Program-made: the position numbers and the translations under genes
In this document: positions 7,836-16,807 of the stretch, piece after piece
Position numbering within the stretch: position 1 is the first letter of the stretch
Layout: each line of letters starts with the position of its first letter
Assembly (NCBI GenBank): GCA_035415725.1
Contig: DAOOGN010000019.1
Location: 1-48,089, forward strand
Direction: 5' to 3'
Length of the DNA stretch: 48,089 nucleotides
Source of the DNA: DSWT01 sp035415725
GTDB lineage: Bacteria > Chloroflexota > Anaerolineae > B4-G1 > SLSP01
The notes under the pieces: model-generated
Database searches by the model: none
Told to the model about the DNA's origin: nothing
The model's input: only the letters and a program-made list of their open reading frames with translations

Positions 7836-8943
7836 ATGATCATCGGCATACCAAAAGAAATCAAGGATAACGAATACCGCGTGTCAATGACGCCGGGTGG
7901 AGTGTATCAACTTAACGAGCACGGCCATACGGTGTTGATCGAAACAGGAGCGGGGGAGGGCAGTTATTTCTCCGACGAAGACTTCGCCGCTGCCGGCGGC
8001 CAAATTGTTGCTTCGGCTGCAGAAGTGTGGACCCAGGCCAATATGATCGTCAAAGTCAAGGAACCGTTGCCCGGTGAGTACAAATACCTGCGACCCGATC
8101 TGATCCTCTTCACCTATCTCCACCTGGCTGCTACGGAGACGCTCACCCGAACCATGATGGAGAGCGGAGTGACCGGCGTGGCCTACGAAACGGTGGAGTT
8201 GCCCAATGGCACTCTTCCTTTGTTAACGCCTATGAGTGAGGTGGCGGGACGGATGTCCATTCAGGTAGGCGCGCATTACCTGGAGCGACAGGCCGGAGGT
8301 CGAGGTGAATTGCTGGGCGGAATTCCCGGTGTACAACCAGCCGAAGTAGTCGTGATCGGGGGGGGGAGTGGTAGGGACCAACGCGGCTCAAGTGGCCCTG
8401 GGGATGGGAGCCAGAGTGATTTTGATGGATATCAGTGTGGAGCGCTTACGCACCCTAAGTGAAATCCTGCACGGCAACTTCGAAACCCTGGCTTCGAGTC
8501 CCTTCAATGTAGCCCACACCGTACGCACCGCCGATTTGTTGATTGGAGCGGTGTTGGTCAAGGGGGCAAAAGCGCCCAAGGTGGTGACCCGCGAGATGGT
8601 CTCGACCATGAAGCCCGGCAGTGTCATCGTAGACGTGGCGGTGGATCAGGGCGGTTGCGTGGAGACAACCCACGCCACGAGCCACTCCGACCCCACCTAT
8701 TATGTGGACGGCGTTTTGCACTACTGCGTAGCCAACATGCCGGGGGCTGTGCCGCGTACCAGCACCAACGGCCTCTCCAACGCTACATTGCCGTATGTCA
8801 TCGAACTGGCCGACAGGGGCTTTGAAGCTGCCATCGCCGCCGACAAATCCCTGGCCCGGGGCGTCAACATCTACCAGGGCAAAGTGACTTACCAGGCTGT
8901 GGCTGAAGCGTTCGACTTGCCCTATACACCGCTTAAAATCTAG
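7836..8943 (+). pseudogene. ald: Alanine dehydrogenase gene with a frameshift in a G run
   Basis: The two frames together encode a complete alanine dehydrogenase (about 368 aa), the NAD-dependent enzyme that interconverts L-alanine and pyruvate plus ammonia. The first part (from ATG 7836, AAGGAG ten bases before) carries the N-terminal AlaDh_PNT domain, with GIPKEIKDNEYRVSMTPGG and VKVKEPLP. The second part, in the next frame from about 8368, has the NAD-binding domain and C-terminus. The break is at 8358-8366: nine G residues where eight would give the family's GGGVVGTNAA nucleotide loop. All other residues look intact, and only one base is surplus. It is either a sequencing or assembly error in a homopolymer, a recent mutation, or a slippage-controlled switch. 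I list it as broken as written. Confidence 0.9.
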
Positions 8944-9054
8944 GTTCTTCAGGATTCCGCCGGGTCGAAATAAAAACCAGCCACGGATTTCACGGATTGA
9001 CACGAAAAGTATTCCGTTTTTCCATTACCACGCAAAGTCCCAGAGAACCAAAAT
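8943..9054 (+). repeat. Dispersed intergenic repeat, copy A
   Basis: This segment starts at the last base of the ald stop codon and resembles 24906-25052 along its length. Shared blocks include GGTTCTTCA, GCCACGGATT, CGGATTGACACG and GTCCCAGAGAACCAAAAT. Copy A is shorter by about 35 bp in the middle. Both copies follow the 3' end of a plus-strand gene. Confidence 0.8.
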
Positions 9055-9096
9055 CTAAAGGGCGGTCAAAAGTATAACTTCCCCAAAAGCGGTGGC

Positions 9097-9146
9097 CGGT
9101 CTCTGACCGCACCACTGCCGGTCTATCCGGGCACGGTCAGAGACCG
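9097..9146. repeat. 13-bp perfect inverted repeat
   Basis: CGGTCTCTGACCG (9097-9109) and its exact complement (9134-9146) flank a 24-base loop in the gap before the RmlD gene. The partial sequence GGCCGGTCTCTAACCG recurs at 16778-16793 between dnaK and grpE, so it may be another dispersed unit. Confidence 0.7.
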
Positions 9147-9205
9147 CGCCGAGCGGGAAGCGATGACGCGACTATCGCACTGACGACTATCTTTCAGGGG
9201 GCATC

Positions 9206-10051
9206 ATGCGCATACTACTTACCGGACACAAAGGCCAGCTTGGACGGACACTCCTGCCTTTGCTGGTTGACCACGACGTGTTGGGCATCGATCTGCCTGA
9301 ATACGACATCACCAACCGCGTTGCGCTGTTGGCGCTGGTACGCGACTTCTGTCCCGACCTCATTGTGCACACGGCGGCGCTGACGAACGTGGATGGCTGC
9401 GCCCGCGATCCGGCGCTGGCGTATCACGTCAACGGTATGGGGACGCAGAATGTGGCGCTGGCTGCCGCCGCAGTGGATGCCGAGATGCTCTACGTGAGTT
9501 CCAACGAGGTCTTCGACGGTCGGGCAACAGAACCCTATCACGAATGGGCGGCGACCCATCCGATCAACGCCTACGGACGTTCCAAGCTGGCGGGCGAGTG
9601 GTACACCCGGCACCTGCTCAAGCGTTTCTACATCGTGCGCACCATGTGGCTCTACGCGGCGGGTGGACGCAACTTTCCGCACCGCATCATCGAACTGGCC
9701 GACGAAGGCGGCAGTCTCAATGTCGTCACCGATGAGGTGGGCAACCCCACTTACGTCGTGGATATGGCGCGCGCGCTCGTCGCCCTGATCGAGACGCACG
9801 CTTATGGCATTTATCACCTGGTCAACGCTGGCGTCGCCTCGCGGTACGAATTTGCCCGGGAGATTCTGCGGCTCAGTGGACGCGAACATATTCCGGTCAA
9901 TCCCATCCCCTCGGCAGACTTTCAACGCGCCAGCACGCCGCCTCTCTACGCGCCCCTGGCGAACCATGCTGCCGCCGCGCTCGGCATCCGTCTACGCCCG
10001 TGGCAGGAAGCCCTCGCCGAATTTTTGCAGGAGACAGGGTACGCAGAGTGA
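9206..10051 (+). CDS. rfbD: dTDP-4-dehydrorhamnose reductase-like (RmlD) protein
   Basis: The 281-aa protein belongs to the extended SDR family, RmlD_sub_bind type. It has the N-terminal NADP loop TGHKGQLGRT, the DITN and HTAALTNVDGCARDP segments typical of RmlD, and the catalytic YGRSK (Tyr-x3-Lys). RmlD reduces dTDP-4-dehydro-L-rhamnose to dTDP-L-rhamnose, the last step in making the rhamnose donor for surface polysaccharides. No rmlA, rmlB or rmlC is adjacent, so the exact substrate is inferred from the family. A GGGGG stretch precedes the ATG. The stop codon overlaps the GTG start of the glycosyltransferase gene, which fits a role in envelope glycan synthesis. Confidence 0.88.
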   Translation: MRILLTGHKGQLGRTLLPLLVDHDVLGIDLPEYDITNRVALLALVRDFCPDLIVHTAALTNVDGCARDPALAYHVNGMGTQNVALAAAAVDAEMLYVSSNEVFDGRATEPYHEWAATHPINAYGRSKLAGEWYTRHLLKRFYIVRTMWLYAAGGRNFPHRIIELADEGGSLNVVTDEVGNPTYVVDMARALVALIETHAYGIYHLVNAGVASRYEFAREILRLSGREHIPVNPIPSADFQRASTPPLYAPLANHAAAALGIRLRPWQEALAEFLQETGYAE

Positions 10052-11124
10052 GCGAATCAAAGAATGAGCGAATCAAAGAATCAGCGAATCAAAGAATCAG
10101 CGAATCAGCGGAAGTCGCCCATTCTCCCATTCACTCATTCGCTGATTCTCCCATTCTTCCACTCGCCGATGCGCTCATTTCGGTCATTATTCCCAACTGG
10201 AACGGCGCATCCCACCTGCCCGTGTGCCTCGATAGTTTGCAACGGCAGACCTATCCCTACGTCGAGGTCATCGTGGCGGACAACGGCTCGCAAGACGATT
10301 CCTGCAAAATTTTAAAGCGTTATCCCGATGTGCGATTACTGGAGCTGGGGGAGAATCGCGGCTTCACCGGGGCGTGTAACGCCGGATTTCACGCCGCGCG
10401 CGGAGAAATCCAGGTCTTGCTCAACAACGACACCGAGGTTGACGCACACTGGCTGACCGAGATCGCAGACGCTTTCGCGCGACATTCGACGGTGGGGCTG
10501 GTGGCGTCGAAGATGCTGCTTTTTGATCGGCGTGACACCTTCCACACGGCAGGCGACTACGTGACGCCGGACGGCTTCGCGCACAATCGCGGCGTTTGGG
10601 AGAAAGATGAAGGCCAGTACGACCACGCCGCCTATGTCTTCAGCGCCTGCGGCGGGAGTGCCGCGTACCGCAGGACGATGCTGACCGAGATCGGCCTGCT
10701 GGATGAGGATTTCTTCTTCTCGTTTGAGGACGTGGACCTGGCATGGCGGGCACAGCTCGCGGGCTGGCGTTGTCTCTATGCGCCGCGCGCCGTCGTCTAT
10801 CACAAATTGAAGGCTTCTGGGGGAGGCGTCACGGCGTCGTTCTACGACGGACGCAACCGCATTTACACGTTGGCGAAGAATTATCCCGCCGATCTATGGC
10901 GACGATACTGGCGCGCGGTGCTCCACGCGCAGCTCAAACTGGCAGGGGAAGCGCTGCGCATGGGACGCGGCGCGGCGGCGCGGGCCACATTGCGCGGCAT
11001 CGCGGCCGGGGTCATGGGCCTGCCGAAGAGATGGGGGCAACGGTGCGCCATCCAGGCGACGCGGCGAGTGGATGCAGCGTACCTGGAGCAGTTGATGACG
11101 CCGCCTTACGAAATCCCGCTGTGA
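10048..11124 (+). CDS. Family 2 glycosyltransferase
   Basis: The 358-aa protein has a GT-A fold GT2 domain: ISVIIPNWNG at the start of the domain, VADNGSQDDS, LLNNDTEVD as the metal-binding DxD-like motif, and FEDVDLAWR as the acceptor-site ED motif. It is of the rhamnosyltransferase-like group that adds sugars from nucleotide donors to glycans at the membrane face. I take the GTG at 10048, overlapping the rfbD stop (GTGA), as the start, implying translational coupling. The first 45 or so residues (SESKNERIKESANQRISE) are not part of the fold; they are translated from a dispersed repeat. The 3' end overlaps the convergent ParB-like gene by 19 bp. Confidence 0.88.
   Translation: MSESKNERIKESANQRISESAEVAHSPIHSFADSPILPLADALISVIIPNWNGASHLPVCLDSLQRQTYPYVEVIVADNGSQDDSCKILKRYPDVRLLELGENRGFTGACNAGFHAARGEIQVLLNNDTEVDAHWLTEIADAFARHSTVGLVASKMLLFDRRDTFHTAGDYVTPDGFAHNRGVWEKDEGQYDHAAYVFSACGGSAAYRRTMLTEIGLLDEDFFFSFEDVDLAWRAQLAGWRCLYAPRAVVYHKLKASGGGVTASFYDGRNRIYTLAKNYPADLWRRYWRAVLHAQLKLAGEALRMGRGAAARATLRGIAAGVMGLPKRWGQRCAIQATRRVDAAYLEQLMTPPYEIPL
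10049..10175. repeat. GCGAATCAAAGAATCA-type repeat cluster with inverted half
   Basis: Four or so short units of the form AGCGAATCAAAGAATCA (10052-10110) are followed by their inverted counterpart (CATTCACTCATTCGCTGATT and similar, 10125-10160), so RNA could fold back. The same unit recurs at 42590-42635. Here it lies inside the 5' end of the glycosyltransferase frame without breaking it. Confidence 0.8.
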
Positions 11125-11576
11125 CCTGCGCGCTCCGCCCGCTGCCGATCTAAAGCGTCTTGCATAACCCGGCAGCGCTCGTACCACAGGGCTGCGTACT
11201 GCTCTTGAGGGATGACGCGCCCTTCCAGATCCGCTAGCGTGTGAATGCCTTCCTCCAGGCACCAATCCACGCAGATTTGATAAGCCTCCCAGTCCAGTTC
11301 ATCCTCGTCCCACATTATCGGTACCTCGGTGAACCCTAGCCGATAGGCGGCGAATGCGCGCGTGTGCCCGTCGGTGTAAATGATACGCCCGTTCAGGTGT
11401 TGGATCGGGAGCGGTTCCAGCATGGCGAGCCGCACGGGCCAGCGCGCCAGCACGTATGCCAGCTTTACGGCGCTCATGTAAAGCTGACTCGGTTGGATTT
11501 GTGCCAGGGGGAACAAAAGCATGTCGGTCCATGGGTGGGACTCAGTCGCCGCGTGGAGCGTGGTGGGGGATGCCAT
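11106..11576 (-). CDS. ParB/sulfiredoxin-like domain protein
   Basis: The 156-aa protein has the signature of the ParB N-terminal/Srx superfamily: a leading LAQIQPSQLYMS strand and loop, then the pocket motif TDGHTRAFAAYRLGFTEVPI, where GHTR corresponds to the G-x-H/x-R nucleotide-binding turn. Proteins of this fold bind CTP or ATP; some are nucleases or DNA-segregation factors. There is no ParB helix-turn-helix domain, so it is not a chromosome-partition ParB. It starts 2 bp after the methyltransferase stop codon and is probably made from the same transcript. Its role there is unknown; a DNA-binding or nuclease helper of the methyltransferase is one possibility. Confidence 0.6.
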   Translation of the reverse strand: MASPTTLHAATESHPWTDMLLFPLAQIQPSQLYMSAVKLAYVLARWPVRLAMLEPLPIQHLNGRIIYTDGHTRAFAAYRLGFTEVPIMWDEDELDWEAYQICVDWCLEEGIHTLADLEGRVIPQEQYAALWYERCRVMQDALDRQRAERAGHSGIS

Positions 11577-11578
11577 TG

Positions 11579-12601
11579 TTAAGCGGATTCATCAGTCGAA
11601 TATTCAGCTTTCTCATCGAGTAAACGCGGCTGAACACCATAAGAAATTGTAATGTAAGCTGCACCTTGAGTGCAAAGCTCAGTATACAGATTTCGTATCC
11701 TGGCCTCGTCAGCATTCGACAAGAATCGAAAGGCCGATGCAGCCAGATATTTTTGCTCCAATTCAAAGGCAATCCAATGCCGCCCCAGGCTTTCTGCTAC
11801 AGCTCCGGTCGTGTTTGATCCTGCGAATATATCCAAGACTGTATCTCCTACATTGGTCAGGAACCGGATGAAAAACTCTGGGAGTTTCTGTGGAAAGCGG
11901 GCAGGGTGGCCTTGGATTTGTGCCAATTTGCAATACTGTAAGTATTGCGAATTGCTTTCGGTATTCGGTATCTGTAACAGGTTGGAGGGAATTGCCCCAC
12001 CTCTGTCCTCAGCAAAGCGCGCGCTGATATCGTGCCCGGATGGCCTTTTCTTTGGTGAGTAGAACTGGTCACTGTTCTTGAGCAACAGCTTCATCCTATC
12101 GGAGTAGGGTACAAGCACTTGGGAGACATCTGCTTTGGGGAAGTCGGACTTGGATAACCACCAGACAGTGTTGACGGCATCTTTTGCCCGGATTTTGCGT
12201 TTATTCACCCACTCGATGGGAGAGGGTAGTTTCGCAGGATTAAACCAGAAAAATTCCTCTGCAAGGTTCCAGTCTTGCTCATCACAGAGTCTTAGCAAAA
12301 CGCGGTAATTATATAATGATCGAATGGGCTTTTCCTTTCGATAAGCTCCTCCAAGATCCAAGACAAAACTGCCGGTGTCCTTTAACACTCGCTTAACCTC
12401 CAAGGTGAAGCCCAGAAGCCAATCCACATAGTCATCTTGATCATGATTCCCATACTCTTTTTTTCGTTGTAGTGCAAATGGCGGAGATGTGATGACCAGA
12501 TCAATTGAATTGCTTTGCAGGCAACCTAGTAATTCCAAGGCATGGCCCACATAGGCTTTGCCATAAGCAGTTGTGTACAAAGGGGGCGGCAAGGGTTTCA
12601 T
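11579..12601 (-). CDS. Beta-class DNA methyltransferase (TSPPF type)
   Basis: This 340-aa enzyme transfers a methyl group from S-adenosylmethionine to an amino group of a DNA base. The catalytic motif TSPPF (residues 38-42) comes first and the SAM-binding motif DIFAGSNTTG (257-266) comes late, the order of beta-class N4-cytosine or N6-adenine enzymes. TSPPF is most often found in N4-cytosine enzymes. About 170 residues between them would hold the target-recognition part. Its ATG lies in an ATGA overlap with the stop of the upstream HEAT-repeat gene, so the two are translationally coupled, which suggests a paired modification and restriction function. The target sequence cannot be deduced. Confidence 0.9.
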   Translation of the reverse strand: MKPLPPPLYTTAYGKAYVGHALELLGCLQSNSIDLVITSPPFALQRKKEYGNHDQDDYVDWLLGFTLEVKRVLKDTGSFVLDLGGAYRKEKPIRSLYNYRVLLRLCDEQDWNLAEEFFWFNPAKLPSPIEWVNKRKIRAKDAVNTVWWLSKSDFPKADVSQVLVPYSDRMKLLLKNSDQFYSPKKRPSGHDISARFAEDRGGAIPSNLLQIPNTESNSQYLQYCKLAQIQGHPARFPQKLPEFFIRFLTNVGDTVLDIFAGSNTTGAVAESLGRHWIAFELEQKYLAASAFRFLSNADEARIRNLYTELCTQGAAYITISYGVQPRLLDEKAEYSTDESA

Positions 12602-14067
12602 CCGTATTCCTCTAAACCATAGACCCAGCTATTCATGATTTGCCACAGAACAGTCACGGCGAAGTAAACCTCAGCATCATCTTGTCTGAGCAATTCTATC
12701 TGACCGACATAGCTTTGTGGGTCTTGAGTGCCAATCATGTAGGCAACCCATCGTCTGGCGTCGTCGTCTAGTAGCGCTCGCCGCAGTTGTTCTACACTAA
12801 ACTGAGCAGATTTACTCAGAGCCCAAGCCATGCCGGCGCGTTGTGTTTGCCCCGGCCTCGAAAACTCATCTACAATCTCTGGCGTAAATTTTTTAGCAAG
12901 TTTCGCCAGAGCCCGCACGGCTTCAACGCGAATCTCTTCTTCTATAGCGGCGAAGCTTTCTATAAGAACACCCAGCGATGATTTTTCGCGCAGTTCACCC
13001 AATGCCCAGGCAGCACCGGCGCGTATTTCAGGATGTTGCTTGTCATCTCGCAGAGTTCCCATCAGCATTCTACTGGCAGCTTGCCCGCCGATTTCACCGA
13101 GTACTATGACTGCCTCCAATCGGTTCTCCAAGTACTGATCAGACAGACAGTTGGCAATGAAGGAGATTCCCCGTTCATCGCTACGCCGTGCCAGACTAGA
13201 TGCGGCCTCTAAACGGACATAGATGTGATCTTTATCGTCGGCCATCTTGTGCATCAGGGCATTGAGCGAATCCACGGAGTTAAAATATGATAGCGCTTTT
13301 GATGCCTTGTACCTCTCGCTTAAGGAAGAACTGGATAATTGAGCTATATATTCTTGCTCGGTAGCTGTAGTCGAACAGGGGAAACGGGTCATCACAGACA
13401 CTACTGAGGCAAGTACCTGGTTAGCAGCAACAACGTCGCCTTCTTGTACCAAAGGCCTCAAGCTCAATGCTCTTTTGGACAAGCTCAGTGTGATAGTACG
13501 ATGGTCAGCTTGTCGTTTGTATTGAAGATATTCTGGTGTGATACGTGCAATCGTTCCGACACTGCTGGCGACAGAAGACGGCCATGTAATCCTGGCTTCA
13601 AATCCCTCTTGTGCCCCTTTAGGCTCTACGCTTATGGTCTGACCAGCACGCTGAGCGGCTCGTAGATCTCGGACGGAAACATATTGCACAAGGCTACCAG
13701 CCTCCCAGTCCACGGGTCTATCTCCCACTCGCTGGCAAACAGCCAAGGCTACAAAATCATCGTCCTCCAGTCCATAATCCCACCCGCGCTCTTGATTGGA
13801 GAAGGAATGTGACATTGTTATTTCAAGTTTCGTTTTCGCTCGTGATTCAACGCGGCGGCCACAATGGAGGCAGAGAATATCAGGCACTCGGATGCGCTTG
13901 ATCTTGATAGTTTTCCATATCTTGAAGCTCGTTGAGCCGCGTTCCAGCTCAATAGGGTGATGCCCTTGTTGAAACAGATCATCAAAGACGCGGCGAGTGC
14001 CAATGGCCCCGATCGAGATTTTTTCGAGAAAGCTCTCATCAGTTTTGTATGAACGTCGGCTTGTCAT
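12598..14067 (-). CDS. HEAT-repeat protein with possible nuclease-like N-terminus
   Basis: The protein has 489 aa from the ATG at 14067 (GAGAG just before it); an upstream ATG at 14142 would add 25 residues of poor coding character. From about residue 245 to 430 it has HEAT/PBS-lyase-like repeats of about 30 residues (SLARRSDERGISFIA, LGEIGGQAASRML, WALGELREKSSLGVL). The N-terminal domain contains RVPDILCLHCGRRVESRAK; Pro62-Asp63, Glu74 and Lys78 are arranged roughly like a PD-(D/E)xK core but with a longer Glu-Lys spacing, and Cys66/Cys69 might bind a metal. Coupling to a DNA methyltransferase makes a restriction or target-sensing role plausible. The nuclease idea is inference; the HEAT repeats are clear. 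Confidence 0.65.
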   Translation of the reverse strand: MTSRRSYKTDESFLEKISIGAIGTRRVFDDLFQQGHHPIELERGSTSFKIWKTIKIKRIRVPDILCLHCGRRVESRAKTKLEITMSHSFSNQERGWDYGLEDDDFVALAVCQRVGDRPVDWEAGSLVQYVSVRDLRAAQRAGQTISVEPKGAQEGFEARITWPSSVASSVGTIARITPEYLQYKRQADHRTITLSLSKRALSLRPLVQEGDVVAANQVLASVVSVMTRFPCSTTATEQEYIAQLSSSSLSERYKASKALSYFNSVDSLNALMHKMADDKDHIYVRLEAASSLARRSDERGISFIANCLSDQYLENRLEAVIVLGEIGGQAASRMLMGTLRDDKQHPEIRAGAAWALGELREKSSLGVLIESFAAIEEEIRVEAVRALAKLAKKFTPEIVDEFSRPGQTQRAGMAWALSKSAQFSVEQLRRALLDDDARRWVAYMIGTQDPQSYVGQIELLRQDDAEVYFAVTVLWQIMNSWVYGLEEYG

Positions 14068-14238
14068 ATTTCTCTCACTCGACAGAGAACTGGAATCATT
14101 CGGCGTATGCTTAGGCCTGCCCAACGGGCTGAGTTCAGGCACGCAGCGGCAGTGGCGCAGAGTCTTCGCTAGCAGACCGGCTTGTGTGCATTTCCCCTCC
14201 GCTGGCCGACAGCATAGCCGCGTTGGATTGATGCAATG

Positions 14239-14880
14239 TTAGCCTGCCTCCTTGATTGTGAAGACGAACACCCCGCCATAACTTGATAACTGTTTGTATG
14301 TAACAAGTAATCCTACCAGTTCACTTGCTTCAATAGTCTCATTGGCTGCCCAATAGTATTCATCTTCATCCCAATAAGCTGCCAAACGCTGAGATGCTTC
14401 CGCCCGGGCCAATAGGGTTGGAAAAGCAATGTCAGCGATGAGAATACTACCGCCTGGTGAAAGATAATGTGTGGCTATTCGTTGAAGCAACTTAACTTTT
14501 GTTACAAGATCAAACTCATGCAAAACATAAGCCGACACAACACGATCAAAGGGTTGCTGAAGACTGAGGGGCAGCCCTTCCAATAGATTTGCCTGTATAA
14601 GTTTGACCTGGGACAAGTGAGCATGAGTTTGAGCCAGCATTTGGGCTGAAAAGTCTATGCCCCATACCTGGCAGCCTTGGCAAAGAAAGCGCCTTGCCAA
14701 GTTACCTGTACCCACTCCGAGATCAAGTATCCGCATCGCAGGTCTAACATTAGCCAGGCTGATAACTTGATCCAGTATCAGTTCATAGCCAGCAAAGGGA
14801 AAATCATCCTCAGCGGATGCAGCGGCAGGGTCATAGTGTCCGGCCCAGTTATCAAATAGCTGTGCGCGGTTTTGGGTCAT
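14239..14880 (-). CDS. Class I SAM-dependent methyltransferase
   Basis: The 213-aa protein has the class I Rossmann fold: motif I ILDLGVGTGNLARR near residue 51, the acidic end of strand 2 in WGIDFSAQM, and VVSAYVLHEF in the post-I region. Its N-terminus (FDNWAGHYD) resembles YrrT-like and ubiquinone/menaquinone-type methyltransferases that act on small molecules. The substrate is unknown. Conserved SAM-binding parts suggest it is active. It lies 171 bp upstream of the HEAT-repeat gene on the same strand; I do not think it belongs to that system, because the gap is long and the base composition and codon use look different. Confidence 0.8.
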   Translation of the reverse strand: MTQNRAQLFDNWAGHYDPAAASAEDDFPFAGYELILDQVISLANVRPAMRILDLGVGTGNLARRFLCQGCQVWGIDFSAQMLAQTHAHLSQVKLIQANLLEGLPLSLQQPFDRVVSAYVLHEFDLVTKVKLLQRIATHYLSPGGSILIADIAFPTLLARAEASQRLAAYWDEDEYYWAANETIEASELVGLLVTYKQLSSYGGVFVFTIKEAG

Positions 14881-14949
14881 AACTAGAGCTGACTACCTCC
14901 CTATCGCGCCGCGCCGCCCAACAGCGTTTGGCCGGCGAAGAGCGGGCCT

Positions 14950-16725
14950 TTAGGGTTCTGATGGAGCATCGTGCGTCTCTTCTGCGTCGCTTTCCAAATC
15001 AAAGAGCAGTTCCAGCAGTTCATCGGATAACGCATCCAGCCGTTTCTTGTCGCGGTTGGCCTGCGCCATATTGATGTCGATAATAAGCTGGGCAAGCTCG
15101 GCCCGGTCGGCGGGATCGAGGGTGTCACCGTCCAACAGGCGATTCGCGCGCGCCAGTAAGGTAGCGTCGGCCTCCAGCGGGACGACAGGTGCAATGGTGT
15201 GCACAGAACCGGCCTGATAGGTACCCCCCAAAGTCGTTTGTGCGGCGGTGATCTGCGCGGCGCTCAAGCGCGTCGGCGAGGCTTCGACCGTGATGTTCTC
15301 CTGTTTCCCAGTCTTGCGATCCTGAGCCGTGACCTTGAGGATGCCGTTCACGTCCATGTCGAATTTGACCGTCACTTGTGCCAGCTCCCCCGGCTGTTCC
15401 GGCTCCAAATCGGTGATCAAGAAATTGCCCAGGGGGGTGTTCTGCGACGCCTGGGGTTGTTCCCCCTGGTAAACCTCAATTTTGATCGTGTCCTGCTCCG
15501 GGAAGAGTGTGGCGAACACGTCCTCTTTCGTGACGGGGATGGTCGTGTTGCGATGGATGAGCACTTTGTAGCGGTCGGGAATGATACGCCCCAGACGATT
15601 TTCAGCGATGGCAATGCCGAGGGAGTAAGGCGTCACGTCCACCAGGATGGCGTCAATCGGCTCTCCGGCGATGATGGCCGCCTGGACGCCGGCCCCTAAC
15701 GCAACCACTTCTTCAGGATTCAGCGTCATACGGGGTTCGGTGTCCAGGTAATTGGCAACCAGTTCCCATACCGCCGGTATCCGCGACGATCCCCCCACCA
15801 TCAACACTTGGGTAAGTTCGTCGGCGCTGACCCCGGCGTCGGTCAGAACCCGGTCAATGGACTCGGTCGTCTGGTCAAGCAGATCGGCGATGGCTTCCTC
15901 GAAGTCGTGACGGCTGACCTCATATTCCAGATGCAGGGGCACGCCGCGCTTTTCGGCGATATACTCTTCTTTGATCCAGGCGAAGGGGTGATCGGAAAGC
16001 GTGATTTTCGCCATTTCTGCGGCGCGCTGCAAACGCGCCCACGCACGGCGATCCTGTCGCAAATCGATGCCATGCTGTTCCTCGAAAGTCGCCGCGACGA
16101 GCTGGGCCAGACGTTCGTCGAAGTCATCACCGCCCAGATGGGTATTACCGTGGCTGGCGCGCACTTCGACGACGCCGTCCATCAGTTCTACCAACGAGAC
16201 ATCGAATGTTCCCCCGCCCAGGTCATAGACCAGCGCCAGTTGATCCTGTCCCAGGTTCAGGCCGTAAGCCAGTGCGGCCGCCGTCGGTTCATTGATGATA
16301 CGACGCACGTTGAATCCGGCAATCTCGCCGGCATCACGGGTAGCCTGCCGGGCGGCGTCGGAGAAGTAGGCCGGAACGGTGATCACGGCTTCGGTGACTT
16401 CGTCGCCCAGGTTACGCTCGGCGATGCGCTTCATCTCACGCAGGATAAAGGCCGAAATTTCTTGCGGGCTGAGCAGACGCCCCCCCAGCTCCAGGCGCAC
16501 CGCCGTGCCCATCGACCGTTTGATCGAACGCACGGTATTGTCGGGGTCAAAGACATACTGGTTGCGCGCCGGCGTGCCAACCAGCCAGCGTCCGTCGGAG
16601 GTATAACCGACGACGGAGGGGGTAATACGTTCATCCCCGTTCGGCAGCATCACCGGCATGCCGTTGCGCACGACCGAGACGCCGGAATTGGTTGTACCTA
16701 AATCAATGCCTACAATGGTGTTCAT
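14950..16725 (-). CDS. dnaK: Hsp70 (DnaK) chaperone
   Basis: The 591-aa protein is an Hsp70: GIDLGTTNSGVSVV at the start, the phosphate loop VYDLGGGTFDVSL, the adenosine motif LMVGGSSRIPAV and the linker-substrate junction DVTPYSLGIA. The substrate-binding beta domain extends to about 500, followed by a short helical lid. It is shorter than the roughly 640-aa housekeeping DnaK and ends in a short acidic tail (SDAEETHDAPSEP). It binds exposed hydrophobic segments of unfolded proteins and releases them on nucleotide exchange. The start has GAGGAG just upstream. It is the last gene in a TPR, J-like, grpE, dnaK operon, so the set is probably a specialised or second Hsp70 system rather than the only one; that last point cannot be tested here. 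Confidence 0.95.
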   Translation of the reverse strand: MNTIVGIDLGTTNSGVSVVRNGMPVMLPNGDERITPSVVGYTSDGRWLVGTPARNQYVFDPDNTVRSIKRSMGTAVRLELGGRLLSPQEISAFILREMKRIAERNLGDEVTEAVITVPAYFSDAARQATRDAGEIAGFNVRRIINEPTAAALAYGLNLGQDQLALVYDLGGGTFDVSLVELMDGVVEVRASHGNTHLGGDDFDERLAQLVAATFEEQHGIDLRQDRRAWARLQRAAEMAKITLSDHPFAWIKEEYIAEKRGVPLHLEYEVSRHDFEEAIADLLDQTTESIDRVLTDAGVSADELTQVLMVGGSSRIPAVWELVANYLDTEPRMTLNPEEVVALGAGVQAAIIAGEPIDAILVDVTPYSLGIAIAENRLGRIIPDRYKVLIHRNTTIPVTKEDVFATLFPEQDTIKIEVYQGEQPQASQNTPLGNFLITDLEPEQPGELAQVTVKFDMDVNGILKVTAQDRKTGKQENITVEASPTRLSAAQITAAQTTLGGTYQAGSVHTIAPVVPLEADATLLARANRLLDGDTLDPADRAELAQLIIDINMAQANRDKKRLDALSDELLELLFDLESDAEETHDAPSEP

Positions 16726-16807
16726 AGTCTCCTCAAAAAATAGTTACAGGTTGCAGGTGACAAGTGACCTGCTGTGGCCGGTCTCTAACCGTGTCATCCA
16801 TTCCCTA

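Noticed and set aside
10049..10175. Possible CRISPR array
   Set aside because: The units are short and adjacent without unique spacers, run in both orientations and recur elsewhere, so they are a dispersed repeat; no cas genes are near.
11106..11576. Calling the ParB-like protein a chromosome-partition ParB
   Set aside because: It is only 156 aa, lacks the helix-turn-helix and C-terminal dimer domain, and no parA is near.
15808..16701. A 297-codon open frame opposite dnaK
   Set aside because: It is antisense to a clear Hsp70 gene and its translation has no recognisable structure.
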